Shown: positions 23,076 to 32,048, numbered from the stretch's first letter. The stretch: 64,000 bases of DNA from Adhaeribacter terrigena (GCF_016623615.1 NZ_JAEHFX010000002.1:310001-374000); one strand, 5' to 3'. Notes: generated from the sequence alone by a model not told the origin. Program-made: numbers and translations.

Positions 23076-23483
23076 ATGAAATTTACAAGCATAGCAATAT
23101 CATTTGCCATTTTGACTTTAACAGGTTGTAAAAACATTTTGGAACAAGAAGAAGTTAAAGTGGATGGATCAACTCCATATACAAAAGTAGCTGCACCGGC
23201 TGCTGAAAACGTTTATAAAGCCTCAGAAGGTTTTAAACTGCAAGGTAACTTTACCGATAAAGATAATATTAAGCAGTTAGACGTTAACCTGGTGCGCCTG
23301 GATGGCAATGCCGGTAGCGAAAACGTAGTATCGTTCCAGCGTAAGCCGGATGTACACTTTTATCAGTTAGATACCTTGCTGGCTCCCAATACGCTGGCCC
23401 CTGGTAATTACCAGCTTACGTTCCGTTCCGTAGACGGCCGTCAGAACGAAGGTACTACTGATATTAAATTCTCAGTAAATTAA
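23076..23483 (+). CDS. DUF4625-like lipoprotein
   Basis: 135 residues with a lipoprotein signal (LTLTGC, Cys18). The single beta-sandwich-like domain contains EGFKLQGNFTDKDNIKQLDV and APGNYQLTFRSVDGRQNEG, the layout of DUF4625-type proteins of Bacteroidota. It is probably at the outer membrane or periplasm; no function is known. It ends at a strong terminator. Confidence 0.75.
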   Translation: MKFTSIAISFAILTLTGCKNILEQEEVKVDGSTPYTKVAAPAAENVYKASEGFKLQGNFTDKDNIKQLDVNLVRLDGNAGSENVVSFQRKPDVHFYQLDTLLAPNTLAPGNYQLTFRSVDGRQNEGTTDIKFSVN

Positions 23484-23515
23484 TTCCGAAGGGAATTTGT
23501 CTTATATAAACCTAT

Positions 23516-23550
23516 AAAAAAGCGGTCTGCGTAAAGCAGGCCGCTTTTTT
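23516..23550 (+). terminator. Rho-independent terminator
   Basis: AAAAAAGCGGTCTGC (23516-23530) pairs with GCAGGCCGCTTTTTT (23536-23550), one wobble, 33 bp after the lipoprotein stop. The T-run is shared with a dispersed motif copy. Confidence 0.9.
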
Positions 23551-23571
23551 GGCTTTAAACCCTACCGTTTT
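23542..23571 (-). repeat. Dispersed 30-bp motif copy sharing a terminator T-run
   Basis: Exact core AAAACGGTAG, GGGTTT, AAGCC and AAAAAAGCG. Its distal tract is the terminator T-run read on the other strand. Confidence 0.8.
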
Positions 23572-23650
23572 TAAGGTTTTCAGAAAAGGAAAAGCCGGTT
23601 AAAAAACGTATATTTGTTAGTTTTTTAAGGTATAATTTAAAAGGTTCGAG

Positions 23651-26119
23651 TTGAAAGTCTGCATTGCCGAAAAGCCCAGCGTGGCCCGCGAAATCGCTAC
23701 GGTTTTGGGCGCCAAAACTAAAATGAATGGCTATTTTGAAGGAAACGGCTACCAGGTAACCTGGACGTTCGGGCACTTTTGCCAGCTCCGCGAACCGGAA
23801 GATTACCGCCCGGAGTGGAAACGCTGGACGCTGACCGAACTGCCAATGGTGCCGGAACGCTTCGGCATTAAGCTGATCGATAACAAAGGCGTGGCCCAGC
23901 AATTCAACGTAATAAAGAAGCTGCTTGAAAATGCTACCGAGGTAATAAACTGCGGGGATGCCGGGCAGGAAGGAGAGGTGATCCAACGCTGGGTTTTAAC
24001 CGAAGCCAAATTCACCAAACCGTTCAAACGCCTCTGGATCTCATCTTTAACCGAAGAAGCGATCCGACAGGGTTTTGCCAAACTCAAAGAAGGCAGCGAG
24101 TTCGACCTGCTTTACCAGGCCGGTAAAAGCCGCGCCATCGGCGACTGGCTGCTGGGTATTAATGCTACGCGCTTATTCACCATAAAATACGGCCAGAACC
24201 GGCAATTGCTTTCTTTAGGAAGGGTGCAAACGCCTACGCTGGCCATGATCGTGAACCGCTGGCACGAGATCCGGAATTTTAAACCCGAGCCTTTCTGGGA
24301 ACTTAAAACCCGCTACCGCGACACCAATTTCAGTTACGTAAAAGGCAAATTTCAGCAGGAAGAAAAGGCGCTGGTAATTCTGGAAGCCATTAAAACGGCG
24401 GAACTGGTGATCACCAACGTGGAAACCAAGAAAGGCATTGAAAGCGCACCGCGTTTGTTCGACCTTACTTCTTTGCAGATCGAATGCAACAACAAATTCG
24501 GGCTTTCGGCCGATGAAACGCTCAAAACGGTACAAAGTCTCTACGAGAAAAAAGCTGTAACCTATCCGCGCGTAGATACCACGTATTTACCAGACGATAT
24601 GTACCCGAAAATTCCGGGCGTACTGGAAGGGTTGCCGGGGCAATATCAGCAACTGGCTGCGCCACTTCTACAAACCAAGATCCGGAAATCGACCAAGGTT
24701 TTCAACAACAATAAAGTAACTGACCACCACGCCATTATTCCTACCGGCGCGTCAGCTACCAATTTATATGGCGCCGAAGGAAACGTGTACGATGTGATCA
24801 CCCGGCGTTTTCTGGCAGCTTTTTACCCCGATTGTCAGGTAAGCAATACCACCGTTGAGGCCGATGTGGCTACCCATCCGTTCCGGGTGAAGGGCAAGCA
24901 GATCCTGGAGCCAGGCTGGCGCGTGGTGTACGACAAAGACGAGCCGAAAAAAGAAACTACTCCCGATAAAGAAGGCGAAGAAGAACTGGCTATTTTACCG
25001 GCCTTTACGCAAGGCGAGAGCGGCCCGCATGAGCCGTGGCTGGATAGAAAAATGACCAGCCCGCCAAAGGATTTTACCGAAGCTACCTTGCTGCGCGCGA
25101 TGGAAACGGCGGGTAAACAAGTGGAAGACGATGAACTGAAAGAAGCGTTGAAAGAAAACGGCATCGGCCGGCCCTCTACCCGCGCCGCGATCATCGAAAC
25201 GCTTTACAAACGGCAGTACATTAAAAAAGATAAAAAGAAAATTATTCCTACCCAGGTGGGCATCGATTTGATCGGTGTAATTCAAAACCCTACGCTTACT
25301 TCGGTGGAACTTACCGGTCAGTGGGAAAAAAAGCTGCGTCAGATCGAAAGCGGGGCGGTGAAGCCGGAAGAATTTATGGCTGAATTGCAGCAACTGGTTC
25401 ATGAAGTAGCCAGCGAAGTAAAATACGACAACCGCAACCTGAAAATTGAAGCGCCGGCCGAAACTTCTGCCAAGTCTGCAACTTCAGCCAAACCAGTCGC
25501 TAAAAACGCTACCGAAAATGCTCCCAAAACTGCCAAACCCAAAACGGAAAAACCGGAAAAAGCTGCGGCCAGCGGCGAATTAGGAACCTGCCCGGCTTGC
25601 ACAAGCGGTAAAATTCTGAAAGGGAAGTCGGCCTTTGGCTGCTCCCGCTGGAAAGAAGGCTGTACGTTCAGATTACCGATGGAATGGCATCAGAAAACCC
25701 TGACGGATAAGCAGGTTGTAGCTATTCTGAAGAATAAGAAACCGGTGCTGAAAGGTTTGCTTGCTCAGAATAATGAAAAGTTCGATGCCGCTTTGTTTTT
25801 AGATGAAAAACACGAATTGCAGTTCGAAAAAATAGCCGCCGGGCCCAAAGCCGATCCGTTTGAAACCTGCCCGGCCTGCAAGCAAGGCAAAGTTTTGAAA
25901 GGCAATGCAGCTTACGGCTGCAGCCGTTTCCGGGAGGGTTGTACGCTGCGTTTGCCGTTTGAACTGGCCGGAAAAAACCTGAGCGAAAAACAAATTACGG
26001 AACTGCTCCTGAAAGGCAAAACAGCCAAGATCAAAGGCTTTACTTCGCCCAAAACCGGCAATAAATTCGAGGCGCAACTGGTGCTGAACGAAGAAGGCAA
26101 GGTTACTTTTTTGTTCTAA
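23651..26119 (+). CDS. topB: DNA topoisomerase III (type IA)
   Basis: 822 residues. The Toprim domain opens MKVCIAEKPSVAREIA and has NCGDAGQEGEVI. The type IA core has LSLGRVQTPTL and catalytic Tyr305 in VTYPRVDTTYL, where Val replaces the usual Thr of YPRTD. Two C-terminal Topo_C/zinc-type repeats start CPACTSGKILKG and CPACKQGKVLKG. The start codon is TTG at 23651, fixed by the conserved N-terminus. An Ala/Lys/Thr-rich linker (about 600-640) precedes the tail. It decatenates and relaxes DNA through single-strand passage. No mobile-element context is seen, so this is likely the chromosomal copy. Confidence 0.95.
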   Translation: MKVCIAEKPSVAREIATVLGAKTKMNGYFEGNGYQVTWTFGHFCQLREPEDYRPEWKRWTLTELPMVPERFGIKLIDNKGVAQQFNVIKKLLENATEVINCGDAGQEGEVIQRWVLTEAKFTKPFKRLWISSLTEEAIRQGFAKLKEGSEFDLLYQAGKSRAIGDWLLGINATRLFTIKYGQNRQLLSLGRVQTPTLAMIVNRWHEIRNFKPEPFWELKTRYRDTNFSYVKGKFQQEEKALVILEAIKTAELVITNVETKKGIESAPRLFDLTSLQIECNNKFGLSADETLKTVQSLYEKKAVTYPRVDTTYLPDDMYPKIPGVLEGLPGQYQQLAAPLLQTKIRKSTKVFNNNKVTDHHAIIPTGASATNLYGAEGNVYDVITRRFLAAFYPDCQVSNTTVEADVATHPFRVKGKQILEPGWRVVYDKDEPKKETTPDKEGEEELAILPAFTQGESGPHEPWLDRKMTSPPKDFTEATLLRAMETAGKQVEDDELKEALKENGIGRPSTRAAIIETLYKRQYIKKDKKKIIPTQVGIDLIGVIQNPTLTSVELTGQWEKKLRQIESGAVKPEEFMAELQQLVHEVASEVKYDNRNLKIEAPAETSAKSATSAKPVAKNATENAPKTAKPKTEKPEKAAASGELGTCPACTSGKILKGKSAFGCSRWKEGCTFRLPMEWHQKTLTDKQVVAILKNKKPVLKGLLAQNNEKFDAALFLDEKHELQFEKIAAGPKADPFETCPACKQGKVLKGNAAYGCSRFREGCTLRLPFELAGKNLSEKQITELLLKGKTAKIKGFTSPKTGNKFEAQLVLNEEGKVTFLF

Positions 26120-26132
26120 ACTATAGCGTTTT
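26103..26132 (-). repeat. Dispersed 30-bp motif copy overlapping the topB stop codon
   Basis: Exact core AAAACGCTAT with AGTTT and AAAAAAGTAA. It spans the last six codons of topB and its TAA. Confidence 0.8.
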
Positions 26133-26151
26133 ACCGGCCTGAACTGCAAAT

Positions 26152-26186
26152 AAAAACCTCAGGAACGCTTCCCCTTTGAGGTTTTT
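26152..26186 (+). terminator. Terminator of topB
   Basis: AAAAACCTCA (26152-26161) pairs perfectly with TGAGGTTTTT (26177-26186). Its right arm overlaps another dispersed motif copy. Confidence 0.8.
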
Positions 26187-26207
26187 CGTTTCAAAACGCT
26201 ATCGTTC
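26178..26207 (-). repeat. Dispersed 30-bp motif copy overlapping the terminator
   Basis: Core GAACGATAG, diverged at the 5' end, with CGTTTT and AAAAACCTC. Its A-tract is the terminator arm. Confidence 0.65.
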
Positions 26208-26273
26208 AGAAGATAAAAACTGTTTGCGGATTTTACGTAAGCAGCATTTCAGATCAATTATACTTCAATTACG

Positions 26274-26672
26274 ATGGAAAATACGCTTGATAAATTGAAA
26301 AAGGCTTCGGCCGGTTTACTTTTCATGAGCGAATCGGATTACCCTTTCGAAACGGTATCGTTTCCGGCCGGAAAACTCCTAGCCCTGGACGAAGAAAGCG
26401 TGAAGCAGGCCTTGAATTTACCGGCGGAAGCAGGAATTGAAAAGCAGGAGCTAACCTATTTCCTGCGCAACCAGACCCGCGAATTGCCCGAATTTTCCGA
26501 AGAAGATAAGGCCCGCGCGCAACGTTTCCGGGAACTGGAAAACGTGTTGAAGCAGGAATTGAAAGACGTGGCCGTTTTTCGTACCGGTCAGACGCAGATA
26601 GATGCTTATGTGCTGGGAAAAATGGCTGACGGCAGCACCGGCGGACTTAAAACCAGGCTGATAGAAACCTGA
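26274..26672 (+). CDS. Nuclease A inhibitor-like (NuiA) protein
   Basis: 132 residues, single domain. The family signature MSESDYPFE is at about residues 18-26, with later FREL, KDVAVFRTGQTQIDAYVLGK and GLKT. NuiA-fold proteins inhibit secreted or periplasmic nucleases and have a PR-1-like fold. No nuclease gene adjoins it here. Codons 26-35 (ETVSFPAGKL) coincide exactly with a dispersed 30-bp motif. A terminator lies 23 bp after the stop. Inhibitor activity is inferred from the family only. Confidence 0.8.
   Translation: MENTLDKLKKASAGLLFMSESDYPFETVSFPAGKLLALDEESVKQALNLPAEAGIEKQELTYFLRNQTRELPEFSEEDKARAQRFRELENVLKQELKDVAVFRTGQTQIDAYVLGKMADGSTGGLKTRLIET
26349..26378 (+). repeat. Dispersed 30-bp motif copy inside the NuiA-like gene
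   Basis: Core GAAACGGTAT, CGTTTCCGGC and GGAAAACTC at standard spacing, translated as ETVSFPAGKL. It differs from consensus at only a few positions. Confidence 0.75.
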
Positions 26673-26694
26673 TCTTTTTAATTCATTTTATTTT

Positions 26695-26725
26695 AAAAAC
26701 CCGGTCTGGATAAGGTCGGGTTTTT
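26695..26725 (+). terminator. Rho-independent terminator
   Basis: AAAAACCCG (26695-26703) pairs perfectly with CGGGTTTTT (26717-26725). A decayed dispersed motif (GAGTTTTAAATTATACCGTTTT, 26726-26747, 8 bases short) follows. Confidence 0.8.
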
Positions 26726-26950
26726 GAGTTTTAAATTATACCGTTTTTTAACTTTTTCCGGAATGGGCTGTTAATAAAATGAGTGAAAATTGAAAGCCCG
26801 TTGGCGCATATTATCCTGTTTTTGCAGCTAAATAAGGAAATATGTTGCTGAAATATAATGTTTTAAGAGATAGTTTGCGCTGGTTTGTAACTACATGGCT
26901 GCCGCAGCGGTATAGTGAATATAAAAGAATCCCTATTTATACTAAAAGCA

Positions 26951-27769
26951 ATGTACTTATCTTATTTCCGCAAGCTGGCCATTACGGTTTGCCTGCCTTT
27001 ATTGATTGGTGTTTCCGCCTGCGAAAAATTTGAATACAGCCCCAACGAAGTGCGGCTGGACGAAAGTGAACAAGACCTTACGCGCAAAAACCTCGAGAAG
27101 ATCCAGGCTCTGGATCTTGATAAAAGAACAACTTTCCGGTTTGCGGTTATTTCCGATACGCAACGTTTTTACGACGAACTCGATGACGCCGTAGATGCGC
27201 TCAATAACCGCAATGATCTCGATTTTGTAATCATTACCGGCGATATTACCGATTTTGGCCAAACCAAAGAGTACCGCTGGATAAACGACCGGATGCAAAA
27301 GCTGAAAATTCCTTTCCTGACCGTGATCGGCAACCACGATTGCGTGGGAAATGGCAAGAAAATTTACCAGGCCATGTACGGCCCTTACGATTATACCATG
27401 AATATCGGCCGCAACCGCTTTGTGTTCATCAATACCAACTCGCTCGAATTTGATGAACCGGTGCCGGACCTGGATTTCTTCCGCAAAGCCTTGCAAGATA
27501 CTGCCAATTTCGACCAGGCATTTGTGCTTTCGCATATCCCGCCCTTCGATGCAGATTTTGATAAAAGCATGGAAGAAGAATTTAACCGGATCTCGAACCA
27601 AAGTAAGGTAAAAGTTTCGATCCACGGGCACCAGCACGGCTACCGAGAACCCCGCAAGTATTATGGCGATGCGGTAGATTACCTGATCGTAGGAAGCGTG
27701 GAGAAACGTGGCTACGAAGAAATTGCCGTAACCGGCCGCCAGATAGAACTGAAACGCATCTTATTTTAA
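26951..27769 (+). CDS. Calcineurin-like metallophosphoesterase lipoprotein
   Basis: 272 residues from the ATG at 26951, which gives a proper lipoprotein signal (MYLSYFRK...LLIGVSAC). An upstream frame to 26915 adds residues without signal features. Two-metal site motifs are all present: VISDTQ, GDITDFG, GNHDC, SHIPP and HGHQHG. It is an extracytoplasmic phosphoesterase of unknown substrate. The next gene starts 13 bp later and is probably co-transcribed. Confidence 0.9.
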   Translation: MYLSYFRKLAITVCLPLLIGVSACEKFEYSPNEVRLDESEQDLTRKNLEKIQALDLDKRTTFRFAVISDTQRFYDELDDAVDALNNRNDLDFVIITGDITDFGQTKEYRWINDRMQKLKIPFLTVIGNHDCVGNGKKIYQAMYGPYDYTMNIGRNRFVFINTNSLEFDEPVPDLDFFRKALQDTANFDQAFVLSHIPPFDADFDKSMEEEFNRISNQSKVKVSIHGHQHGYREPRKYYGDAVDYLIVGSVEKRGYEEIAVTGRQIELKRILF

Positions 27770-27782
27770 GCTTAAATTCTGA

Positions 27783-28391
27783 ATGAAAACGTTTATAAAA
27801 TATTGCCTGCTGCTTTTCATTGCCAATGCATCTTTTGGCGCTTATGCTCAGGATTCACATACTTCCGATACCGACCGGAAATGGTACATTCCGGATCATG
27901 CCGTTGCCCAGTTTGCCGGGAATATCGGGTTGATTTCAGCGGGCGTTGGTTACAGTTATTTGCACGACAAAGTGCAGACTGATATTATGTATGGCTTTGT
28001 TCCGGCTTTTGAATCGAATACCAGCATTCACATTCTTACTGCTAAAACCGCCTGGCACCCCTGGTCGGTAGATCTGGAAAAAGGATATTTGTTAGAACCC
28101 TTGCGCCTTGGAACCGGCATTAGCTATTCTTACGGGCCCCAGTTTTTTACCAGTCTCCCCAAACGTTACCCGGATAAATATTACTGGTGGGCTTCCAGCC
28201 TGCGTTTTACCCCTTTTATTGGGACCGCAATCAGTAAAAAGATCGGCAGGGATGCTACCATGATTAAACGCGTGCAGCTTTACGGCGAACTGGGAACTAC
28301 GGATCTGGACGTAGTTAGTAAATTCGGAAACAAACACCTGCCAATCTGGGACATTCTGAACCTGGCCTTTGGTACCAAATTCATTTTTTAA
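27783..28391 (+). CDS. Probable outer-membrane beta-barrel protein
   Basis: 202 residues with a signal peptide (about 1-22, ending GAYAQ). The sequence has alternating aromatic/polar strands (GNIGLISAGVGYSYL, LRLGTGISYSYGPQFF) and ends in FGTKFIF, a C-terminal aromatic typical of barrel insertion. It is 13 bp after the phosphoesterase lipoprotein, so the two may work together at the outer membrane. No named family is recognised. Confidence 0.75.
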   Translation: MKTFIKYCLLLFIANASFGAYAQDSHTSDTDRKWYIPDHAVAQFAGNIGLISAGVGYSYLHDKVQTDIMYGFVPAFESNTSIHILTAKTAWHPWSVDLEKGYLLEPLRLGTGISYSYGPQFFTSLPKRYPDKYYWWASSLRFTPFIGTAISKKIGRDATMIKRVQLYGELGTTDLDVVSKFGNKHLPIWDILNLAFGTKFIF

Positions 28392-28427
28392 CCGTATTGG
28401 CAAAAACGGCAATTAAACCTGGAAGAT

Positions 28428-28790
28428 ATGGTAATTCATCACTTAGAATGGGCGCTTATTTTTTTCGGTTTAGCTGCTTTGGTGGGCTTGTATATGTTAA
28501 GCCGGGTGTTTAAAAAGAAACCCCGGCAGAACAGTGCCATGCTGCTGCATGGTTTATTTGCCGGTTTTGCCATCGGGATTTTGTTTTACTTCAGTGCGCA
28601 GGAAACTAATTCGGAAATACCCTACGCCAGCATTTTCTTTTTTATTGTTGCCATATTTGGCGGGGCGTTTATGGCCACCTGGGATAAAATCATGAACCGC
28701 GAAATGCCCCGTTACTTCCCCCTTCTGCACGCCAGTGCCGCCGTAACCGGTATTGTGCTTTTAATCCTTTTTGTAATAAAACACAATTAG
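28428..28790 (+). CDS. Small integral membrane protein
   Basis: 120 residues with four predicted membrane helices (about 7-25, 42-58, 67-87, 100-117) joined by short loops; one contains RVFKKKPRQNS and another DKIMNREMPRYFP. It starts 36 bp after the barrel gene on the same strand. I do not recognise the family. Confidence 0.7.
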   Translation: MVIHHLEWALIFFGLAALVGLYMLSRVFKKKPRQNSAMLLHGLFAGFAIGILFYFSAQETNSEIPYASIFFFIVAIFGGAFMATWDKIMNREMPRYFPLLHASAAVTGIVLLILFVIKHN

Positions 28791-28930
28791 GCCCAGATTT
28801 ACCTGTAGAAGAATCGGGCGCTGCAAGGTTTATCTTGCTACCTAAAACGCGGGCCTGTTCGGGGTTTCATTTAAAAAGTCAGGTGATTATCTTCGTGAAT
28901 TGATTTTAAAGGCTCTAAAGACAGAATAAA

Positions 28931-29152
28931 ATGCCCGGTCTCGGAAAAATACTGGTGCTGGCCGGAATCGGTTTAGCGCTGCTTGGTCTGCTTATCTGGC
29001 TTCTTGGCGATAAATTGCATTGGTTTGGCAACCTGCCCGGCGATGTGCGCTACGAAAGTAAAAATGTGCGCGTTTATTTTCCGTGGGTAACCATGCTGCT
29101 GCTCAGTATTTTAATAAGCGTGATCATGTGGCTGGTGCGCCGCTTTTTCTGA
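28931..29152 (+). CDS. DUF2905 small membrane protein
   Basis: 73 residues. DUF2905 layout: an N-terminal helix (ILVLAGIGLALLGLLIWL), the loop WFGNLPGDVRYE, then FPWVTMLLLSILISVIMWLVRRFF. The family is widespread and uncharacterised. It is followed by a tandem pair of dispersed motifs. Confidence 0.88.
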   Translation: MPGLGKILVLAGIGLALLGLLIWLLGDKLHWFGNLPGDVRYESKNVRVYFPWVTMLLLSILISVIMWLVRRFF

Positions 29153-29166
29153 TCTTCAAGTCTTTA

Positions 29167-29229
29167 AAAACGCTATGGGTTCGGGCTTAAAAAGTCTGGA
29201 AAACGCTATGAGTTTCAGGTTAAAAACTA
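29167..29229 (+). repeat. Tandem pair of the dispersed 30-bp motif
   Basis: Copies at 29167-29196 (AAAACGCTAT, GGGTTCGGGC, AAAAAGTC) and 29200-29229 (AAAACGCTAT, GAGTTTCAGG, AAAAACTA) lie head to tail with a 3-base spacer, period 33. This is the only direct tandem of the family in the window. Confidence 0.88.
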
Positions 29230-29336
29230 CCTGCCGTTCCTTTCCGTAAGGCGCGTTTGTTTGCCAATAATTTAGAGCTTATCTTCCAACATTCATCGGT
29301 ACGTCTGTACCTTTTTTGCCACACCATCCAATTTCT

Positions 29337-31112
29337 ATGCGAACACGGGTTTTATATTTACTGCTTTTCCTGCTTGTTACCGGCGGCTTATTTTCCTGTT
29401 CTTCAGAAAGAGCAAAAGAAGAAAAGGCTGATGAAACGCCTGATCATAAATTCGACGAATACAAAAAAAGCTGGGTAGAAAAACTCTGGCGCATGAACCC
29501 CGAATGGGCCAGCGCTATGGGCTATCATAAATACGACAGTGTGCTTGTAATACCCACCGTACAGCGCCGCGCCGGAGTAATAAGAACCTACAAAACCCGG
29601 CTGGCAGAAATGGCTGCAATGGACTTAAAAGCGCTATCGGCTAATAACCAAACCGATCACCGCATGATGGAAAATTTTATGGAGTACGCCATCTGGCAAG
29701 ACAGCGTGTTGCGGCCTCATGAGTGGGATCCTTCCGCGTATAATATCGGGAACAGTGTAGCAGAAATCCTGAATGGCCGATACGATAAGCTGAACGTGCG
29801 TTTACGGGCCCTTTCGCATAAACTCGACAAAGCCCCGCTTTATTACGAAACCGCCATTGCCAGCCTTAAGAATCCTACCGTAGAACATACGCAACTGGCC
29901 ATTGTGCAGAACAAAGGCACCGCGGAAATTTTCGGCAAAGCCATGCTCGATTCGGTAGAAATTTCCGGTTTAAAACCCGAAGAAAAAGACGTGCTGCGCC
30001 AGCGGATTGCCACGGCCAAAATGGCTGTGAACGGTTATGCCCGCTACCTCGAAAATAGTTTGTTGCCGCAACTAAAGAATAGTAAAAATCCCCGTAGTTT
30101 CCGGATCGGGAAAGCAATGTTTGCCCAGAAATTCCGCTACGAAATTCAGGCCAGCAACTCGTCAGAAGAAATTTACCGGAAAGCCCTGGCGCGCAAAAAA
30201 ATGCTGCACAGCCAGATGATAAAATTAAGCCGCCAGCTCTGGCCCAAATATTTTACCGAAGCAGCCCCGGCAGACAGCCTGGAAATGGTAGGGAAAATGA
30301 TCTCAAAACTCTCTGAAAAACACGTTCCCCGCGAGAATTTTGTAAATGCGATCCGCAACCAGATACCGGAACTTGTAAAGTTTGTGAACGAAAAAAAGCT
30401 GCTTACCCAGGACCCGAGCCGGCCGCTGGTGGTGCGCGAAACGCCGCTTTACATGCGTGGCGGAGGGGCCGGAGCATCGGTTTCCGCCCCCGGCCCTTAC
30501 GACCAGAAAGCCGATACGTATTACAACGTTACGCCGCTGGATGGATATTCGGAGAAAGAAGCGGAAAGCTACCTGCGGGAATACAACAATTATACGCTTC
30601 AGATCCTGAATATTCACGAAGCCATTCCTGGCCATTACACGCAGCTGGTTTACAGCAACAAAGCGCCCTCAATCATAAAAGCAATTTTAGGCAACGGGGC
30701 CATGATAGAAGGTTGGGCGGTTTACGCCGAAATCATGATGCTGGAAAATGGCTACCAGAACAGTCCGGAAATGTGGCTGATGTACAACAAATGGAACCTA
30801 CGGGTAACGCTGAACGCCATTCTGGATTACAGCGTACACGTGCTGGGAATTTCTGAAAAAGAGGCCATGAACCTGCTGCGGAAAGAAGGATTCCAGGAGG
30901 AAATTGAAGCCCGCGAAAAATGGACGCGTGCCAAACTCAGCCAGGTACAGTTAAGCAGTTACTTTACCGGTTTTTCTGAGATCTACGACCTGCGCGAAGA
31001 ACTCAAAAAGAAACAAGGCAAAGCATTCGATCTGAAAGAATTCCACGAGCAGTTTTTAAGTTACGGCAGCGCGCCGGTAAAATACATCCGCGAACTGATG
31101 CTGGCGGAATAA
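29337..31112 (+). CDS. DUF885 lipoprotein, putative metallopeptidase
   Basis: 591 residues from the ATG at 29337, which begins a lipoprotein signal (MRTRVLYLLLF...GGLFSC). The DUF885 family is a gluzincin-like group; here the zinc motif is HEAIPGH in NIHEAIPGHYTQLVY, with a downstream Glu in MIEGWAVYAE as third ligand. The N-terminal helical region matches the family. It is probably attached to the membrane facing the periplasm. Substrate is unknown. The frame to 29316 adds seven residues and is less likely. Confidence 0.88.
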   Translation: MRTRVLYLLLFLLVTGGLFSCSSERAKEEKADETPDHKFDEYKKSWVEKLWRMNPEWASAMGYHKYDSVLVIPTVQRRAGVIRTYKTRLAEMAAMDLKALSANNQTDHRMMENFMEYAIWQDSVLRPHEWDPSAYNIGNSVAEILNGRYDKLNVRLRALSHKLDKAPLYYETAIASLKNPTVEHTQLAIVQNKGTAEIFGKAMLDSVEISGLKPEEKDVLRQRIATAKMAVNGYARYLENSLLPQLKNSKNPRSFRIGKAMFAQKFRYEIQASNSSEEIYRKALARKKMLHSQMIKLSRQLWPKYFTEAAPADSLEMVGKMISKLSEKHVPRENFVNAIRNQIPELVKFVNEKKLLTQDPSRPLVVRETPLYMRGGGAGASVSAPGPYDQKADTYYNVTPLDGYSEKEAESYLREYNNYTLQILNIHEAIPGHYTQLVYSNKAPSIIKAILGNGAMIEGWAVYAEIMMLENGYQNSPEMWLMYNKWNLRVTLNAILDYSVHVLGISEKEAMNLLRKEGFQEEIEAREKWTRAKLSQVQLSSYFTGFSEIYDLREELKKKQGKAFDLKEFHEQFLSYGSAPVKYIRELMLAE

Positions 31113-31204
31113 GATTCTGAAAAGCCGCTGGCAGCAATGATTTTTGGCTTTAATTGTGAACCGTTTTTTGCTGCGACAGTTTAAATGCGGCAGAAACTTC
31201 TTGC

Positions 31205-31234
31205 GAGTTTTCAGGCCTGAAACCATAGCGTTTT
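31205..31234 (-). repeat. Dispersed 30-bp motif copy, near consensus
   Basis: Exact core AAAACGCTAT, GGTTTCAGGC and GAAAACTC. It lies between the DUF885 and YdcF-like genes. Confidence 0.85.
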
Positions 31235-31283
31235 TGCTGCCGGAACCGGAATTGTTACCTTCGCAGGAAATCTGTCTGACCGT

Positions 31284-32048
31284 ATGTTTTTCTACCTTTC
31301 CAAGCTGCTTGATTTTCTGCTGTTGCCCATTATCTGGATCTTTGTTTTGCTGCTGCTGGGGCTTATCCTGAAGAATCCCCTTTATCGCAAACGCTTCCTG
31401 ATGGCAGCGATCGGGTTGCTGCTTTTATTATCGAACCCGTTTCTGATTAACGAAGCATTCCTTGCCTGGGAAAAGCCGCCAGTACCCATCAAAGAACTGC
31501 CGGTTTACGATGCCGGCATAGTGCTTACCGGCATTACTTCCGGCGATAAATCGCCGCACGACCGGGTTTATTTAAATAAAGGCGCCGACCGCATTATGCA
31601 CGCTTTACATTTGTATCGTGCCGGCAAAATAAAGAAGATCATCATCAGTGGCGGTTCGGGTGCCATATTAGAAAGATACGCCACCGAAGCCGACGAACTG
31701 CATAAAATTCTGCAAATGGCCAACGTTCCGGAAAACGATATTCTGGTAGAAGACCAAAGCCGCAATACCCGCGAAAATGCCCTTTATACCAAAGAATTGC
31801 TCGGTAAACACCCGGAACTGAAAAGTACTTTGCTCATCACTTCTGCTTTTCACATGCGCCGTTCCGAAGGCTGTTTTAAGAAAGCGGGCTTACAACCCGA
31901 TATTTTTCCGGCTGATTTTTACTCCGTAGACCGCAGTTTTACGCCCGACGATCTTTTGCTGCCCCAGGAATATTGCCTGCATTACTGGTCGGTTTTAGTG
32001 CACGAAATGGTAGGGTTTTTTTTGTATAAAGTGCTTGGCTATATTTAA
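31284..32048 (+). CDS. YdcF/ElyC-family (DUF218) membrane-linked protein
   Basis: 254 residues. Two N-terminal membrane helices (about 9-28 and 36-52) precede a DUF218 domain with AGIVLTGI, KKIIISGGSGAILERYATEADELH (split here), EDQSRNTRENALYTKELL and LLITSAFHMRRSEGCF. ElyC/SanA/YdcF proteins are linked to envelope integrity, with unclear chemistry. It is monocistronic as far as can be seen and ends before a MITE-like element. Confidence 0.9.
   Translation: MFFYLSKLLDFLLLPIIWIFVLLLLGLILKNPLYRKRFLMAAIGLLLLLSNPFLINEAFLAWEKPPVPIKELPVYDAGIVLTGITSGDKSPHDRVYLNKGADRIMHALHLYRAGKIKKIIISGGSGAILERYATEADELHKILQMANVPENDILVEDQSRNTRENALYTKELLGKHPELKSTLLITSAFHMRRSEGCFKKAGLQPDIFPADFYSVDRSFTPDDLLLPQEYCLHYWSVLVHEMVGFFLYKVLGYI

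Noticed and set aside
26842-27033. 63-codon frame overlapping the phosphoesterase start
   Set aside because: The other frame gives a clean lipoprotein signal and metal-site motifs.
28791-28930. Possible tRNA or small RNA between the two small membrane protein genes
   Set aside because: No cloverleaf, no TTCGA arm and no terminator could be drawn; no tRNA was found anywhere in the window.
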